Origin: Scytonema sp. UIC 10036
GTDB taxonomy: Bacteria; Cyanobacteriota; Cyanobacteriia; Cyanobacteriales; Nostocaceae
DNA length: 28,642 nucleotides
Direction of reading: 5' to 3'
NCBI RefSeq assembly: GCF_009725235.1
Contig: NZ_WJFC01000175.1
Location: 1-28,642 of the forward strand
Shown here: in pieces, positions 22,241 through 28,642 of the stretch
Position numbering within the stretch: position 1 is the stretch's first letter
How the letters are laid out: the number at the start of each line of letters is the position of its first letter
Program-made: the position numbers and the translations under genes
Notes under the pieces: model-generated
What the model was told of the DNA's origin: nothing
The model's database searches: none
The model's input: only the letters and a program-made list of their open reading frames with translations

Positions 22241-23947
22241 TCAGGCGAATTCAAACGCCCCAATATCGGCTCTACCATTGATGACACGAGGAAACCCACG
22301 TTGATCGGTTATGGGATCGGTCTCCTGCAAGGTTGGGTCTGCGACATCAATTGCCGGACTATCAACAAGTAGGGCTACTGTCTGCGTGGAACCACCATTA
22401 AAGTCCAAAGAAGCTAAACGAGGATCGATCGGGTGGTCACTTGTACCCACTATGTCTCCTGTGACTCCAAATCCAGAACTGCCAGTGCTGTCACCAATCA
22501 GGTTATAGCCAAAGCTTGTGAAACTGCCAGCCACATCGGGGTTAACACCGTCTGTACTTAAGAGGTTGGAGGCGATAATTGTGTTTCGTGCGCTGGCAAA
22601 ACCATTAGCATCATTGAACACGCCTCCACCATTGGCGGCTAGATTTTGGGTAACGGTACTAAATACTAGAGTCAGTGTGCCATTGTTATAGATGCCGCCA
22701 CCCCGACTGCTTGTTCTGTTGTTACTGATGGTGCTGTTGCTCACCGTCAGACTGCCATTGTTATTGTTATAGATGCCGCCGCCACCACCCCTTACAAGCC
22801 CGGTGCCACTGGCATTGTTAGCGATCGTACTGTTGCTTACCGTCAAAATGCCATTATTATAAATGCCGCCACCAGCACCACTCAGACTGCCGCCAATGGA
22901 AGTATTGTCATTGATAGTACTGTTGCTCACCGTCAGAATACCATCGTTAAAGATGCCACCACCACTGTCCGCAAATCCACTAGTTAGCCTGTTGCTGCTG
23001 ACGGTAGTGTGCAAGAGTGTCACTTTACCGCTAGCATTGTTGTAAATACCGCCGCCACTGCCACCTCTACCGCCTGAAGAGTTGCCGTTGAGGGTACTAT
23101 TACTGAGTGTTATATTACCACCAACATTATAGATGCCGCCACCTCTACCCTCATTACCAGATGCGAACGAACGGTTATCATTGATGCTGCTATGGTTTAC
23201 TATAACGACACCACCAGCATTGTGAATGCCACCGCCGCCGTTGCCTCCCAAACCTGATTCAGAGTTGTTACTGATAGTACTGTTGTTTACCGTTATAGTG
23301 CCTAGGTTGTAAATACCGCCGCCACCGCCAAGACCCATGCCTGATACGAAGTTGTTACTGATAGTACTGTTGTTTACCGTTATAGTGCCTAAGTTGTAAA
23401 TGCCGCCGCCATACATAGCTTGGTGATTGCGAACGATGCTATTATCGATGATGAGGCTACCACTGTTGTTAATCCCACCGCCAAAACCATTCGGCAGATT
23501 ACCTCTGCCATCGGCAATAATCAATCCATTCAAGGTCACTGTTGCTTCCGCCGCAATCTCAAACACACGTGAAGCTTGGTTACCGCTTACCGTCACCGAG
23601 TTTTCACCTGTCAAAGTATCCCGTGGGGCGACGATGCTCAAGTTCTGGGTGATGTCAAGTTCTCCTAAACTTAAGGTAATGGTCTGTGGACTCGCAAACA
23701 ACGAGCTGTCAAATACAATCAAATCTCTGCTAGAATCAGCATTTGCTTGATTAATAGCTTCTCGTAGAGTTGTTAGTCCATCACTCTCATCCACCAAATC
23801 GGCAATACTGTTAACTGTAATAATGGCACCAGGATTTACCTGTAAAGTTCCAGTATTGAGTGGGTCAACTACATTGTCCCAACATATAGGTGTCGAAGGT
23901 GCAGAGAATGCAGAATGATAATCTGTGGTAGAGCCTGAGAAATCCAT
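22241..23947 (-). CDS. CSLREA/right-handed beta-helix repeat protein
   Basis: A 568-residue protein. Residues about 43-70 (ITVNSIADLVDESDGLTTLREAINQAN) resemble the CSLREA domain. Residues about 150-450 are roughly a dozen repeats of the form GGGIYNxGTLTVxNSTISxN, the ladder of a right-handed parallel beta-helix. The end (about 475-568; NPDVAGSF, DSPAIDVADP, DQRGFPRVINGRADIGAFEF) is a choice-of-anchor type C-terminus. Such proteins are usually secreted or outer-membrane-linked. Here the ATG at 23947 is followed by polar sequence (MDFSGSTTDYHSAF) and no signal peptide, and an upstream stop (TAG) 30 bases away excludes a longer start. Export would need another route, or the N-terminus has been lost. 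Confidence 0.85.
   Translation of the reverse strand: MDFSGSTTDYHSAFSAPSTPICWDNVVDPLNTGTLQVNPGAIITVNSIADLVDESDGLTTLREAINQANADSSRDLIVFDSSLFASPQTITLSLGELDITQNLSIVAPRDTLTGENSVTVSGNQASRVFEIAAEATVTLNGLIIADGRGNLPNGFGGGINNSGSLIIDNSIVRNHQAMYGGGIYNLGTITVNNSTISNNFVSGMGLGGGGGIYNLGTITVNNSTISNNSESGLGGNGGGGIHNAGGVVIVNHSSINDNRSFASGNEGRGGGIYNVGGNITLSNSTLNGNSSGGRGGSGGGIYNNASGKVTLLHTTVSSNRLTSGFADSGGGIFNDGILTVSNSTINDNTSIGGSLSGAGGGIYNNGILTVSNSTIANNASGTGLVRGGGGGIYNNNNGSLTVSNSTISNNRTSSRGGGIYNNGTLTLVFSTVTQNLAANGGGVFNDANGFASARNTIIASNLLSTDGVNPDVAGSFTSFGYNLIGDSTGSSGFGVTGDIVGTSDHPIDPRLASLDFNGGSTQTVALLVDSPAIDVADPTLQETDPITDQRGFPRVINGRADIGAFEFA
23261..23410. repeat. Two near-identical 72-base coding repeats
   Basis: Two adjacent units (about 23261-23332 and 23333-23404) differ at only a few positions and encode successive NLGTITVNNSTISNN rungs of the beta-helix. 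Other rungs in the gene are much more diverged, so this pair is probably a recent duplication. Confidence 0.7.
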
Positions 23948-24442
23948 GCCAAATCTCGCTCCAATGCATTGGTGCTATATCTATTTTACATAAACTTCCC
24001 AGTCAGTAAATTTTTTTCTATCGGTGAGTAGATTTTTAAGGAGTGTCTGAAAATCCTATATTAATTCCTCTCGCCTTTTCAAAATTAGCGAATATTCAGT
24101 AACGATAGTTTCAAAATGATCTGCTCGTGAGACCCAATTATAACATAATAAAAAAAATCTAAAAATATCATGAGATACACAAAATTGATTAACATAAGTT
24201 TAAGATAGTTAACAGTGGTAAATACCTCTAAAGAAAGAGTTTACTACTAACTGATAAATTCATCCGGCATGGTGCTGCTATTTGGACAGGTGTTCAGTTC
24301 GCTCTAAGTTGTTATAGGAGTCAAAAGTTAGAAGTCAAAAGTAGGAATACTTATTTTTGAGTTAAGTCAGAACTTAAAAGACAAAAGTTACTTTTTGACT
24401 GTTTGACTGAAAATTTTGATTTAGGAGTGCCTTTATCTAAAT
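23948..24442. other. Divergent intergenic region before the oxidase operon
   Basis: No gene is seen. The region is AT-rich and must hold the promoter of the DUF2231-oxidase operon and that of the beta-helix gene. AGTCAAAAGT appears twice at 14-base spacing near 24320-24345 and related bases recur to 24400. I cannot define -10 or -35 boxes with confidence. Confidence 0.4.
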
Positions 24443-24530
24443 AGTTAGTAGTTATTAGTTAGTGGTTAGTGGTGAGTAGAAAAAACCAATAACTACTACC
24501 CAATAACTACTAACCCCTAACCATTAAGGA
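24443..24530. repeat. Inverted heptamer repeats before the oxidase operon
   Basis: TAGTTAG/TGGTTAG units (about 24443-24478) are followed by complementary-sense units AACTACT/CTAACCA (about 24489-24525). A Shine-Dalgarno AAGGAG lies just past them, before the ATG at 24538. Confidence 0.75.
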
Positions 24531-24537
24531 GAATACC

Positions 24538-25038
24538 ATGCTTGCGTATCTTCCACTTTTGAATGACCATAATTTACCGTATCCCGATACGATGCATCCC
24601 ATCGTTGTCCACTTCGTAATTGCGATGGTGTTGTTTGCCTTCTTGTGTGATGTCGTTGGATACTTTACCCGCAACTATCGTCTTTTTGAGGTGAGTTGGT
24701 GGAATATGTTTTTCGCTACAATTTCCATCTTTGTCGCCATCATTTTTGGTCAGTTTGAAGCAGGTTTGGCAGAACCTTATAATGCAGCCAGATCGGTCTT
24801 GAATATACATACCATCATTGGTTGGTCGCTTTCTGGAATTCTTGCTGCCATCACAGCTTGGCGTTATGTGATTCGTGCTCGCACTCCACAAAAGGTGTCA
24901 ATTTATTACCTAGCCGCAGCTTTAGTGTTGACTGTTTTAGTAAGCGTACAAGTATTTTTTGGAGATGAACTGGTATGGGTTTATGGGCTACATACTGTAC
25001 CAGTTGTTGAAGCCATGAAGGAGGGCTTACTGCAATGA
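24538..25038 (+). CDS. DUF2231 membrane protein, first copy
   Basis: A 166-residue inner-membrane protein with four hydrophobic helices (about 22-44, 55-75, 88-107, 121-142). The N-terminal LPYPDTMHPIVVHFVIAM carries the His-Pro and second His typical of the DUF2231 family, which may bind heme or metal. The molecular role of DUF2231 is unknown. It has a good ribosome site (AAGGAG) and its last codons overlap the next gene by four bases (ATGA), so the two are translated together. Placed directly before oxidase subunits II and I, it is probably an accessory or assembly factor, or an electron-carrying partner of this oxidase. That is inference. Confidence 0.85.
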   Translation: MLAYLPLLNDHNLPYPDTMHPIVVHFVIAMVLFAFLCDVVGYFTRNYRLFEVSWWNMFFATISIFVAIIFGQFEAGLAEPYNAARSVLNIHTIIGWSLSGILAAITAWRYVIRARTPQKVSIYYLAAALVLTVLVSVQVFFGDELVWVYGLHTVPVVEAMKEGLLQ

Positions 25039-25640
25039 ATCCTGAACTTATCGACCAATTAAAAACTCACCTTGGGGCAAATGGTTTACCCTATGCCATA
25101 CCCATTCATCCAAACTTAGTCCATCTCACTCTAGGTTTGTTCATTCTTGGAGTTGCCTTTGATTTTATTGGTGTGTTGTTTCCACTACAAAAACCAATCT
25201 TCAAGTTTTTGGCAATTCCTGTCATACGTTCCAACTTTTTTGATGCTGGCTGGTATAATATGCTGGCTTCAGCAGTCATCACATTTTTTACGGTAGCAGC
25301 GGGTTTTTATGAAATCATGCTGGCAGAACCAGCTACCAATGTGAAAAGTGCTTGGGGATTGCAAGCAGTAGACACAATGCTTTGGCATGGTGTAGGTGGT
25401 GTTTTTCTTCTCTCACTGATTGTCGGCATGACAATTTGGAGAGGATTTCAGCGCTTTGTTTGGCGCAAAGACAATAGCCAAGAAGTGCAGTGGACATATT
25501 TGCTTTCCGGGCTCTTCTTGATGTCCCTCATGTACGTTCACGGCACACTAGGAGCACACTTAGCTGCTGAGTTTGGTGTACACAACACCGCCGATATGTT
25601 ATTGCGATTGGGCAAAGATCCTAACTTACTTCTGAAGTAG
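25035..25640 (+). CDS. DUF2231 membrane protein, second copy
   Basis: A 201-residue inner-membrane protein related to the previous gene, with four helices (about 28-48, 76-98, 117-135, 150-172). The same motif is seen near the start (LPYAIPIHPNLVHLTLGLF), with matching His residues, and a longer loop after the first helix. The start ATG overlaps the stop of the first copy. Two diverged copies in tandem suggest a heterodimer. A heptamer-repeat spacer of about 100 bases separates it from subunit II. Confidence 0.85.
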   Translation: MNPELIDQLKTHLGANGLPYAIPIHPNLVHLTLGLFILGVAFDFIGVLFPLQKPIFKFLAIPVIRSNFFDAGWYNMLASAVITFFTVAAGFYEIMLAEPATNVKSAWGLQAVDTMLWHGVGGVFLLSLIVGMTIWRGFQRFVWRKDNSQEVQWTYLLSGLFLMSLMYVHGTLGAHLAAEFGVHNTADMLLRLGKDPNLLLK

Positions 25641-25641
25641 C

Positions 25642-25730
25642 TAATGGCTAATAGCTAATAGCTAATGGCTAATAGAACAATTAACAATTAGCAATTAGCA
25701 ATTAGCAATTAGCAATTAGCAATTCACCTC
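25642..25730. repeat. Period-7 inverted repeats between DUF2231 and subunit II
   Basis: About five GCTAATG/GCTAATA units are followed without loss of phase by AACAATT and about six TAGCAAT units. GCTAAT and ATTAGC are complementary, so the spacer can fold back on itself within the polycistronic mRNA. Confidence 0.85.
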
Positions 25731-25745
25731 CACAGTTTTGTCACT

Positions 25746-26666
25746 ATGAAAACCCGAAATATTTTGGTCCTGAGTGCGTGTGCTCTCGCCTTAACTGCTG
25801 CTAGTCTTTGGATAGGACAACAAGCATATTCCTGGCTACCTCCTCAAGCCGCAGCAGAATCGCGACTCTTTGATGAATTATTTAGCTTCTTAGTCACATT
25901 AGGAGCATTCATCTTCCTCGGAGTCACAAGCACACTAATGTATTCAGTTCTTTTCCATCAAGCCGGGAGGTATGATACAAGCGATGGTCCTCCCATTGAA
26001 GGAAACGTAACGTTAGAAGTTATTTGGACAGCAATTCCTGTATTGTTAGTATTTTGGATTGCTGGATACAGCTACCAAATTTATGAGCAAATGGGAATTC
26101 AAGGACCTACGGAGGCTGTTCACGTGCATATGCCAATGGGGATAGAATCAGCATATGCTGCACCAGCTAACAAGGACGCAAAAAATACAAGTGTGATACC
26201 AGTTGAAGACATTGAAGTCGATGCCAAACAGTGGGCTTGGGTTTTCCGGTATCCAGAAACAGGAGTCACCAGTACCGAACTGCATTTACCCGTAAATCAT
26301 CGCATTCGTCTAGCGATGCGCTCAGAAGATGTTCTCCATGGCTTTTATATTCCTGCTTTTCGAGTCAAGCAAGATATTATTCCCCAACGCAAAATTGATT
26401 TTGAGTTTACACCTATTCGCCCAGGTAAATATAGCTTGACCGATTCCGAGTTTAGCGGTACTTACTTTGCAACTATGCAAGCAGATGTGGTAGTTGAATC
26501 CTTAGAAGACTACAAAAAGTGGCTTGCTTCTTCAGCAATGCAAAAACTATCTCCTGCAAAAAACCAAGCAGCATTTGAGTATGCTCAAGCACTAAAAGAG
26601 CCAGTAAAATCTGGTTGGGAAACAATAGCCCCCGCACAACCTCCACTAGTTAATTACAGCAATTAG
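25746..26666 (+). CDS. ctaC: Terminal oxidase subunit II without Cu-A site (ARTO type)
   Basis: A 306-residue membrane protein. A signal-like helix (about 5-23) and two membrane helices (about 44-67 and 92-111) precede a periplasmic cupredoxin domain (about 155-262). In true cytochrome c oxidases this domain ends in C-x-E-x-C-x3-H-x2-M and binds the dinuclear Cu-A centre. Here the positions are Asp233, Glu235, Ser237, Phe241 and Met244, so both cysteines and the histidine are gone; the earlier His is kept in LHGFYIP. This is the hallmark of quinol-type oxidases and of the cyanobacterial alternative respiratory terminal oxidase (ARTO), which does not take electrons from cytochrome c. It is co-directional with DUF2231 genes and subunit I. 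Confidence 0.9.
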   Translation: MKTRNILVLSACALALTAASLWIGQQAYSWLPPQAAAESRLFDELFSFLVTLGAFIFLGVTSTLMYSVLFHQAGRYDTSDGPPIEGNVTLEVIWTAIPVLLVFWIAGYSYQIYEQMGIQGPTEAVHVHMPMGIESAYAAPANKDAKNTSVIPVEDIEVDAKQWAWVFRYPETGVTSTELHLPVNHRIRLAMRSEDVLHGFYIPAFRVKQDIIPQRKIDFEFTPIRPGKYSLTDSEFSGTYFATMQADVVVESLEDYKKWLASSAMQKLSPAKNQAAFEYAQALKEPVKSGWETIAPAQPPLVNYSN

Positions 26667-26810
26667 TTAATAGCTAATGGCTAATGGCTAATGGCTAATG
26701 GCTAATAGAAGAACAATCAGCAATTAGCAATTAGCAATTAGCAATCAGCAATTAGCAATTAGCAATCAGCAATTAGCAATCAGCAATTAGCAATTAGCAA
26801 TCAACAGGTA
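26667..26810. repeat. Period-7 inverted repeats between subunits II and I
   Basis: Units GCTAATG (about 26674-26708) are followed by about 12 units of CAGCAAT/TAGCAAT, again complementary in sense. The array reaches to within about 10 bases of the subunit I ATG (26815). Confidence 0.85.
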
Positions 26811-26814
26811 CACA

Positions 26815-28476
26815 ATGACAAATATTTCTGTAAACGATATCAGCGTGAGTGGTGAGAAATCTCACCATGAAGCAGCTGCATCAGATTGGAAGCGATATTT
26901 TAGCTTTAGTACTGACCATAAAGTCATTGGAATTCAGTACATTGTCACCGCCTTCTTCCTCTTTTTGATAGGTGGCATATTTGCAATGGTCATTCGTGGG
27001 GAATTGATTACTCCAGAATCAGACCTTATTGACCGGACTGTTTATAATGCCATGTTCACCATGCACGGTACGGTGATGCTGTTCGGTTGGACATTCCCAG
27101 TTTTGGCAGGTTTTGCTAACTATCTTGTTCCTTTGATGATTGGGGCGCAAGATATGGCGTTTCCACGATTGAATGCTGTTGCCTTTTGGATGGTACCAGT
27201 GGCGGCTATTCTCTTGATGGTGAGTTTTTTAGTGCCAGGTGGACCAGCACAAGCAGGTTGGTGGTCTTATCCTCCTATTAGTTTACAAAATCCCACCGGT
27301 CATCTCATCAATGGCGAGTTTATTTGGTTGTTGGCAGTAGCCGTGTCAGGTGTGTCCTCAATTATGGGGGCAGTTAACTTTGTCACCACAATTTTCAAGA
27401 TGCGGGCACCAGGGATGACATTTTTCCGCATGCCTGTTTTTGTCTGGGCTGTATTAAGCGCTCAAATTATCCAACTGTTTGGATTGCCTGTGTTAACAGC
27501 AGGTGCGGTCATGCTCTTATTTGACTTAACAGTTGGAACTAGCTTTTTCAATCCAGTGAAGGGAGGCGATCCAATTCTTTTCCAACACTTCTTCTGGTTC
27601 TACTCCCATCCTGCTGTTTATGTCATCATCCTGCCAGTTTTCGGTATTTTTTCAGAAATCTTTCCAACTTTTTCTCGCAAACCCTTATTTGGTTACAAAG
27701 TTGTAGCGATTTCATCCCTTGTTATTGCTGGAGTTAGCGGTATAGTTTGGGTACACCATTTGTTTGTCAGTGGAACTCCTGCTTGGATGCGGTTGCTTTT
27801 CATGCTGACAACAATGTTTGTGTCTGTGCCAACTGGTATTAAAGTGTTTGCCTGGACTGCAACGATTTGGGGAGGTAAACTGCGGTTTGATACACCTATG
27901 CTGTTTGCGTTTGGTGCATTAATACTGTTTGTCTTTGCTGGTATTACTGGTATTACTCTTTCTTCAGTTCCAATTGATGTTCATGTCAACAATACATATT
28001 ATGTAGTCGGTCACTTCCACTACGTACTGTATGGCACGGTAACCATGGGGTTATATGCAGCGATTTATTACTGGTTCCCTAAAATGACCGGACGTATGTA
28101 CTATGAAGGCTGGGGTAAACTTCACTTCTGGCTTGCTTTCATTGGAACCAATCTCAACTTTTTCCCCATGCATCCATTAGGATTGCAAGGAATGCTGCGT
28201 CGAGTTTCTTCTTACGCTCCTGAGTATGAGATGTGGAACGAGATTGCTAGTATTGGAGCCTTTCTTTTAGGGATGTCTACGTTACCGTTCATTATCAATA
28301 TGGTAGCTGCTTGGATGCACGGTCCAAAAGCGCCTAATAATCCTTGGAGAGCAATTGGATTGGAGTGGTTAGTATCTTCACCCCCTCCTGTAGAGAATTT
28401 TGAAGAACTTCCAATTGTGGTGTCTGAACCCTACGGCTACGGCAAATCCGAACCATTAGTTGCGAATCGTCAGTAG
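26815..28476 (+). CDS. ctaD: Heme-copper oxidase subunit I, A2 type (ARTO)
   Basis: A 553-residue, 12-helix catalytic subunit that reduces O2 to water. Metal ligands are all present: low-spin heme His84 (MHGTVM) and His402, high-spin heme His400 (HFHYV), Cu-B His265, His314 and His315 (WVHHLF). Tyr269 in HPAVY is the Tyr normally cross-linked to a Cu-B His. The stretch FYSHPAVY has Ala in place of the Glu of the A1 motif HPEVY, and the preceding Tyr-Ser, as in A2-type oxidases, where these residues stand in for the D-channel Glu. The N-terminal 30 residues are polar and the protein ends in a polar tail. Subunit III should follow beyond the repeat block. Confidence 0.95.
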   Translation: MTNISVNDISVSGEKSHHEAAASDWKRYFSFSTDHKVIGIQYIVTAFFLFLIGGIFAMVIRGELITPESDLIDRTVYNAMFTMHGTVMLFGWTFPVLAGFANYLVPLMIGAQDMAFPRLNAVAFWMVPVAAILLMVSFLVPGGPAQAGWWSYPPISLQNPTGHLINGEFIWLLAVAVSGVSSIMGAVNFVTTIFKMRAPGMTFFRMPVFVWAVLSAQIIQLFGLPVLTAGAVMLLFDLTVGTSFFNPVKGGDPILFQHFFWFYSHPAVYVIILPVFGIFSEIFPTFSRKPLFGYKVVAISSLVIAGVSGIVWVHHLFVSGTPAWMRLLFMLTTMFVSVPTGIKVFAWTATIWGGKLRFDTPMLFAFGALILFVFAGITGITLSSVPIDVHVNNTYYVVGHFHYVLYGTVTMGLYAAIYYWFPKMTGRMYYEGWGKLHFWLAFIGTNLNFFPMHPLGLQGMLRRVSSYAPEYEMWNEIASIGAFLLGMSTLPFIINMVAAWMHGPKAPNNPWRAIGLEWLVSSPPPVENFEELPIVVSEPYGYGKSEPLVANRQ

Positions 28477-28642
28477 TTAATTGTTGGTTGTTGGTTGTTG
28501 GTTGTTGGTTGTTAGTTGTTGGTTGTTAGTTGTTGGTTGTTAGTTGTTAGTTGTTAATAATTCTTCTACTAACCACTAACCACTAACCACTAACCACTAA
28601 CCACTAACCACTAACCACTAACCACTAACCACTAACCACTAA
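28477..28642. repeat. Inverted heptamer repeats after the oxidase gene
   Basis: TTGTTGG/TTGTTAG units (about 28480-28555) are followed, after a short AT-rich break, by about 10 units of CACTAAC in the opposite sense to the window end. The layout is the same as at 1-205. Confidence 0.9.

Noticed and set aside
22311..23750. Plus-strand frames opposite the beta-helix gene
   Set aside because: Repetitive shadow of the repeat-rich gene on the minus strand.

Overview
The window (about 28.6 kb, AT-rich) comes from a filamentous, probably heterocyst-forming cyanobacterium. The evidence is dense HIP1 octamers (GCGATCGC, at least a dozen copies), period-7 short tandem repeats in most gene gaps, GTPase/OmpA and CHASE2-kinase proteins of cyanobacterial type, and an ARTO-type terminal oxidase. 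I see no tRNA, rRNA, CRISPR array, transposase or phage gene. The region looks like ordinary chromosome that carries several decayed genes. Layout: (1) 206-4625, minus strand: a compact signalling operon with a coiled-coil protein, a membrane OmpA-like protein, a Rab-like small GTPase, a PAS-like small protein and a sensor histidine kinase. The kinase is broken by what read as three single-base deletions, one of them inside the phospho-acceptor box. (2) 5143-7742, minus strand: an ArsB/SLC13-type anion permease with a clear terminator, then a UspA-like stress protein. (3) 8221-11552, minus strand: a NrtB/NrtA/NrtD-type ABC importer (permease, Tat-lipoprotein binding protein, ATPase). Both the importer and the usp gene are preceded by what I read as ydaO-yuaA (cyclic di-AMP) riboswitches, at about 11650-11866 and 7924-8117. 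They share the blocks GCGGAGGAACCA and CCCGTCAGCTAAC. This suggests one c-di-AMP regulon covering a stress protein and an uptake system of unassigned substrate. (4) 12228-13404, plus strand: an RsbRD-type histidine kinase whose ATPase domain is cut off at a HIP1 octamer and joined, out of frame, to an internal piece of a PhoX-type phosphatase. (5) 13488-20265, minus strand: an unknown protein, an AraC regulator, a CHASE2 serine/threonine kinase, a porin remnant, a Hod-like alpha/beta-hydrolase with Ala at the nucleophile position, and an MFS transporter. (6) 20442-22149, plus strand: the C-terminal half of a MocR/PdxR-type regulator (pseudogene) and a SsuE-type FMN reductase with a strong terminator. 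(7) 22241-23947, minus strand: a CSLREA/beta-helix repeat protein with no signal peptide. (8) 24538 to the end, plus strand: two DUF2231 membrane proteins, then subunits II and I of an alternative heme-copper oxidase. Subunit II has lost the Cu-A ligands and subunit I has the A2-type YSHP motif. Subunit III would be expected just past the window. How the parts fit: the left side is sensing and signalling (GTPase module, kinases), the middle is c-di-AMP-controlled uptake and stress functions, and the right is respiration. Period-7 repeats of different sequence families lie in most gaps, inside both riboswitch variable arms, and at several translation starts. They often run as a repeat on one strand followed by its complement, so transcripts through them could fold into long imperfect hairpins.
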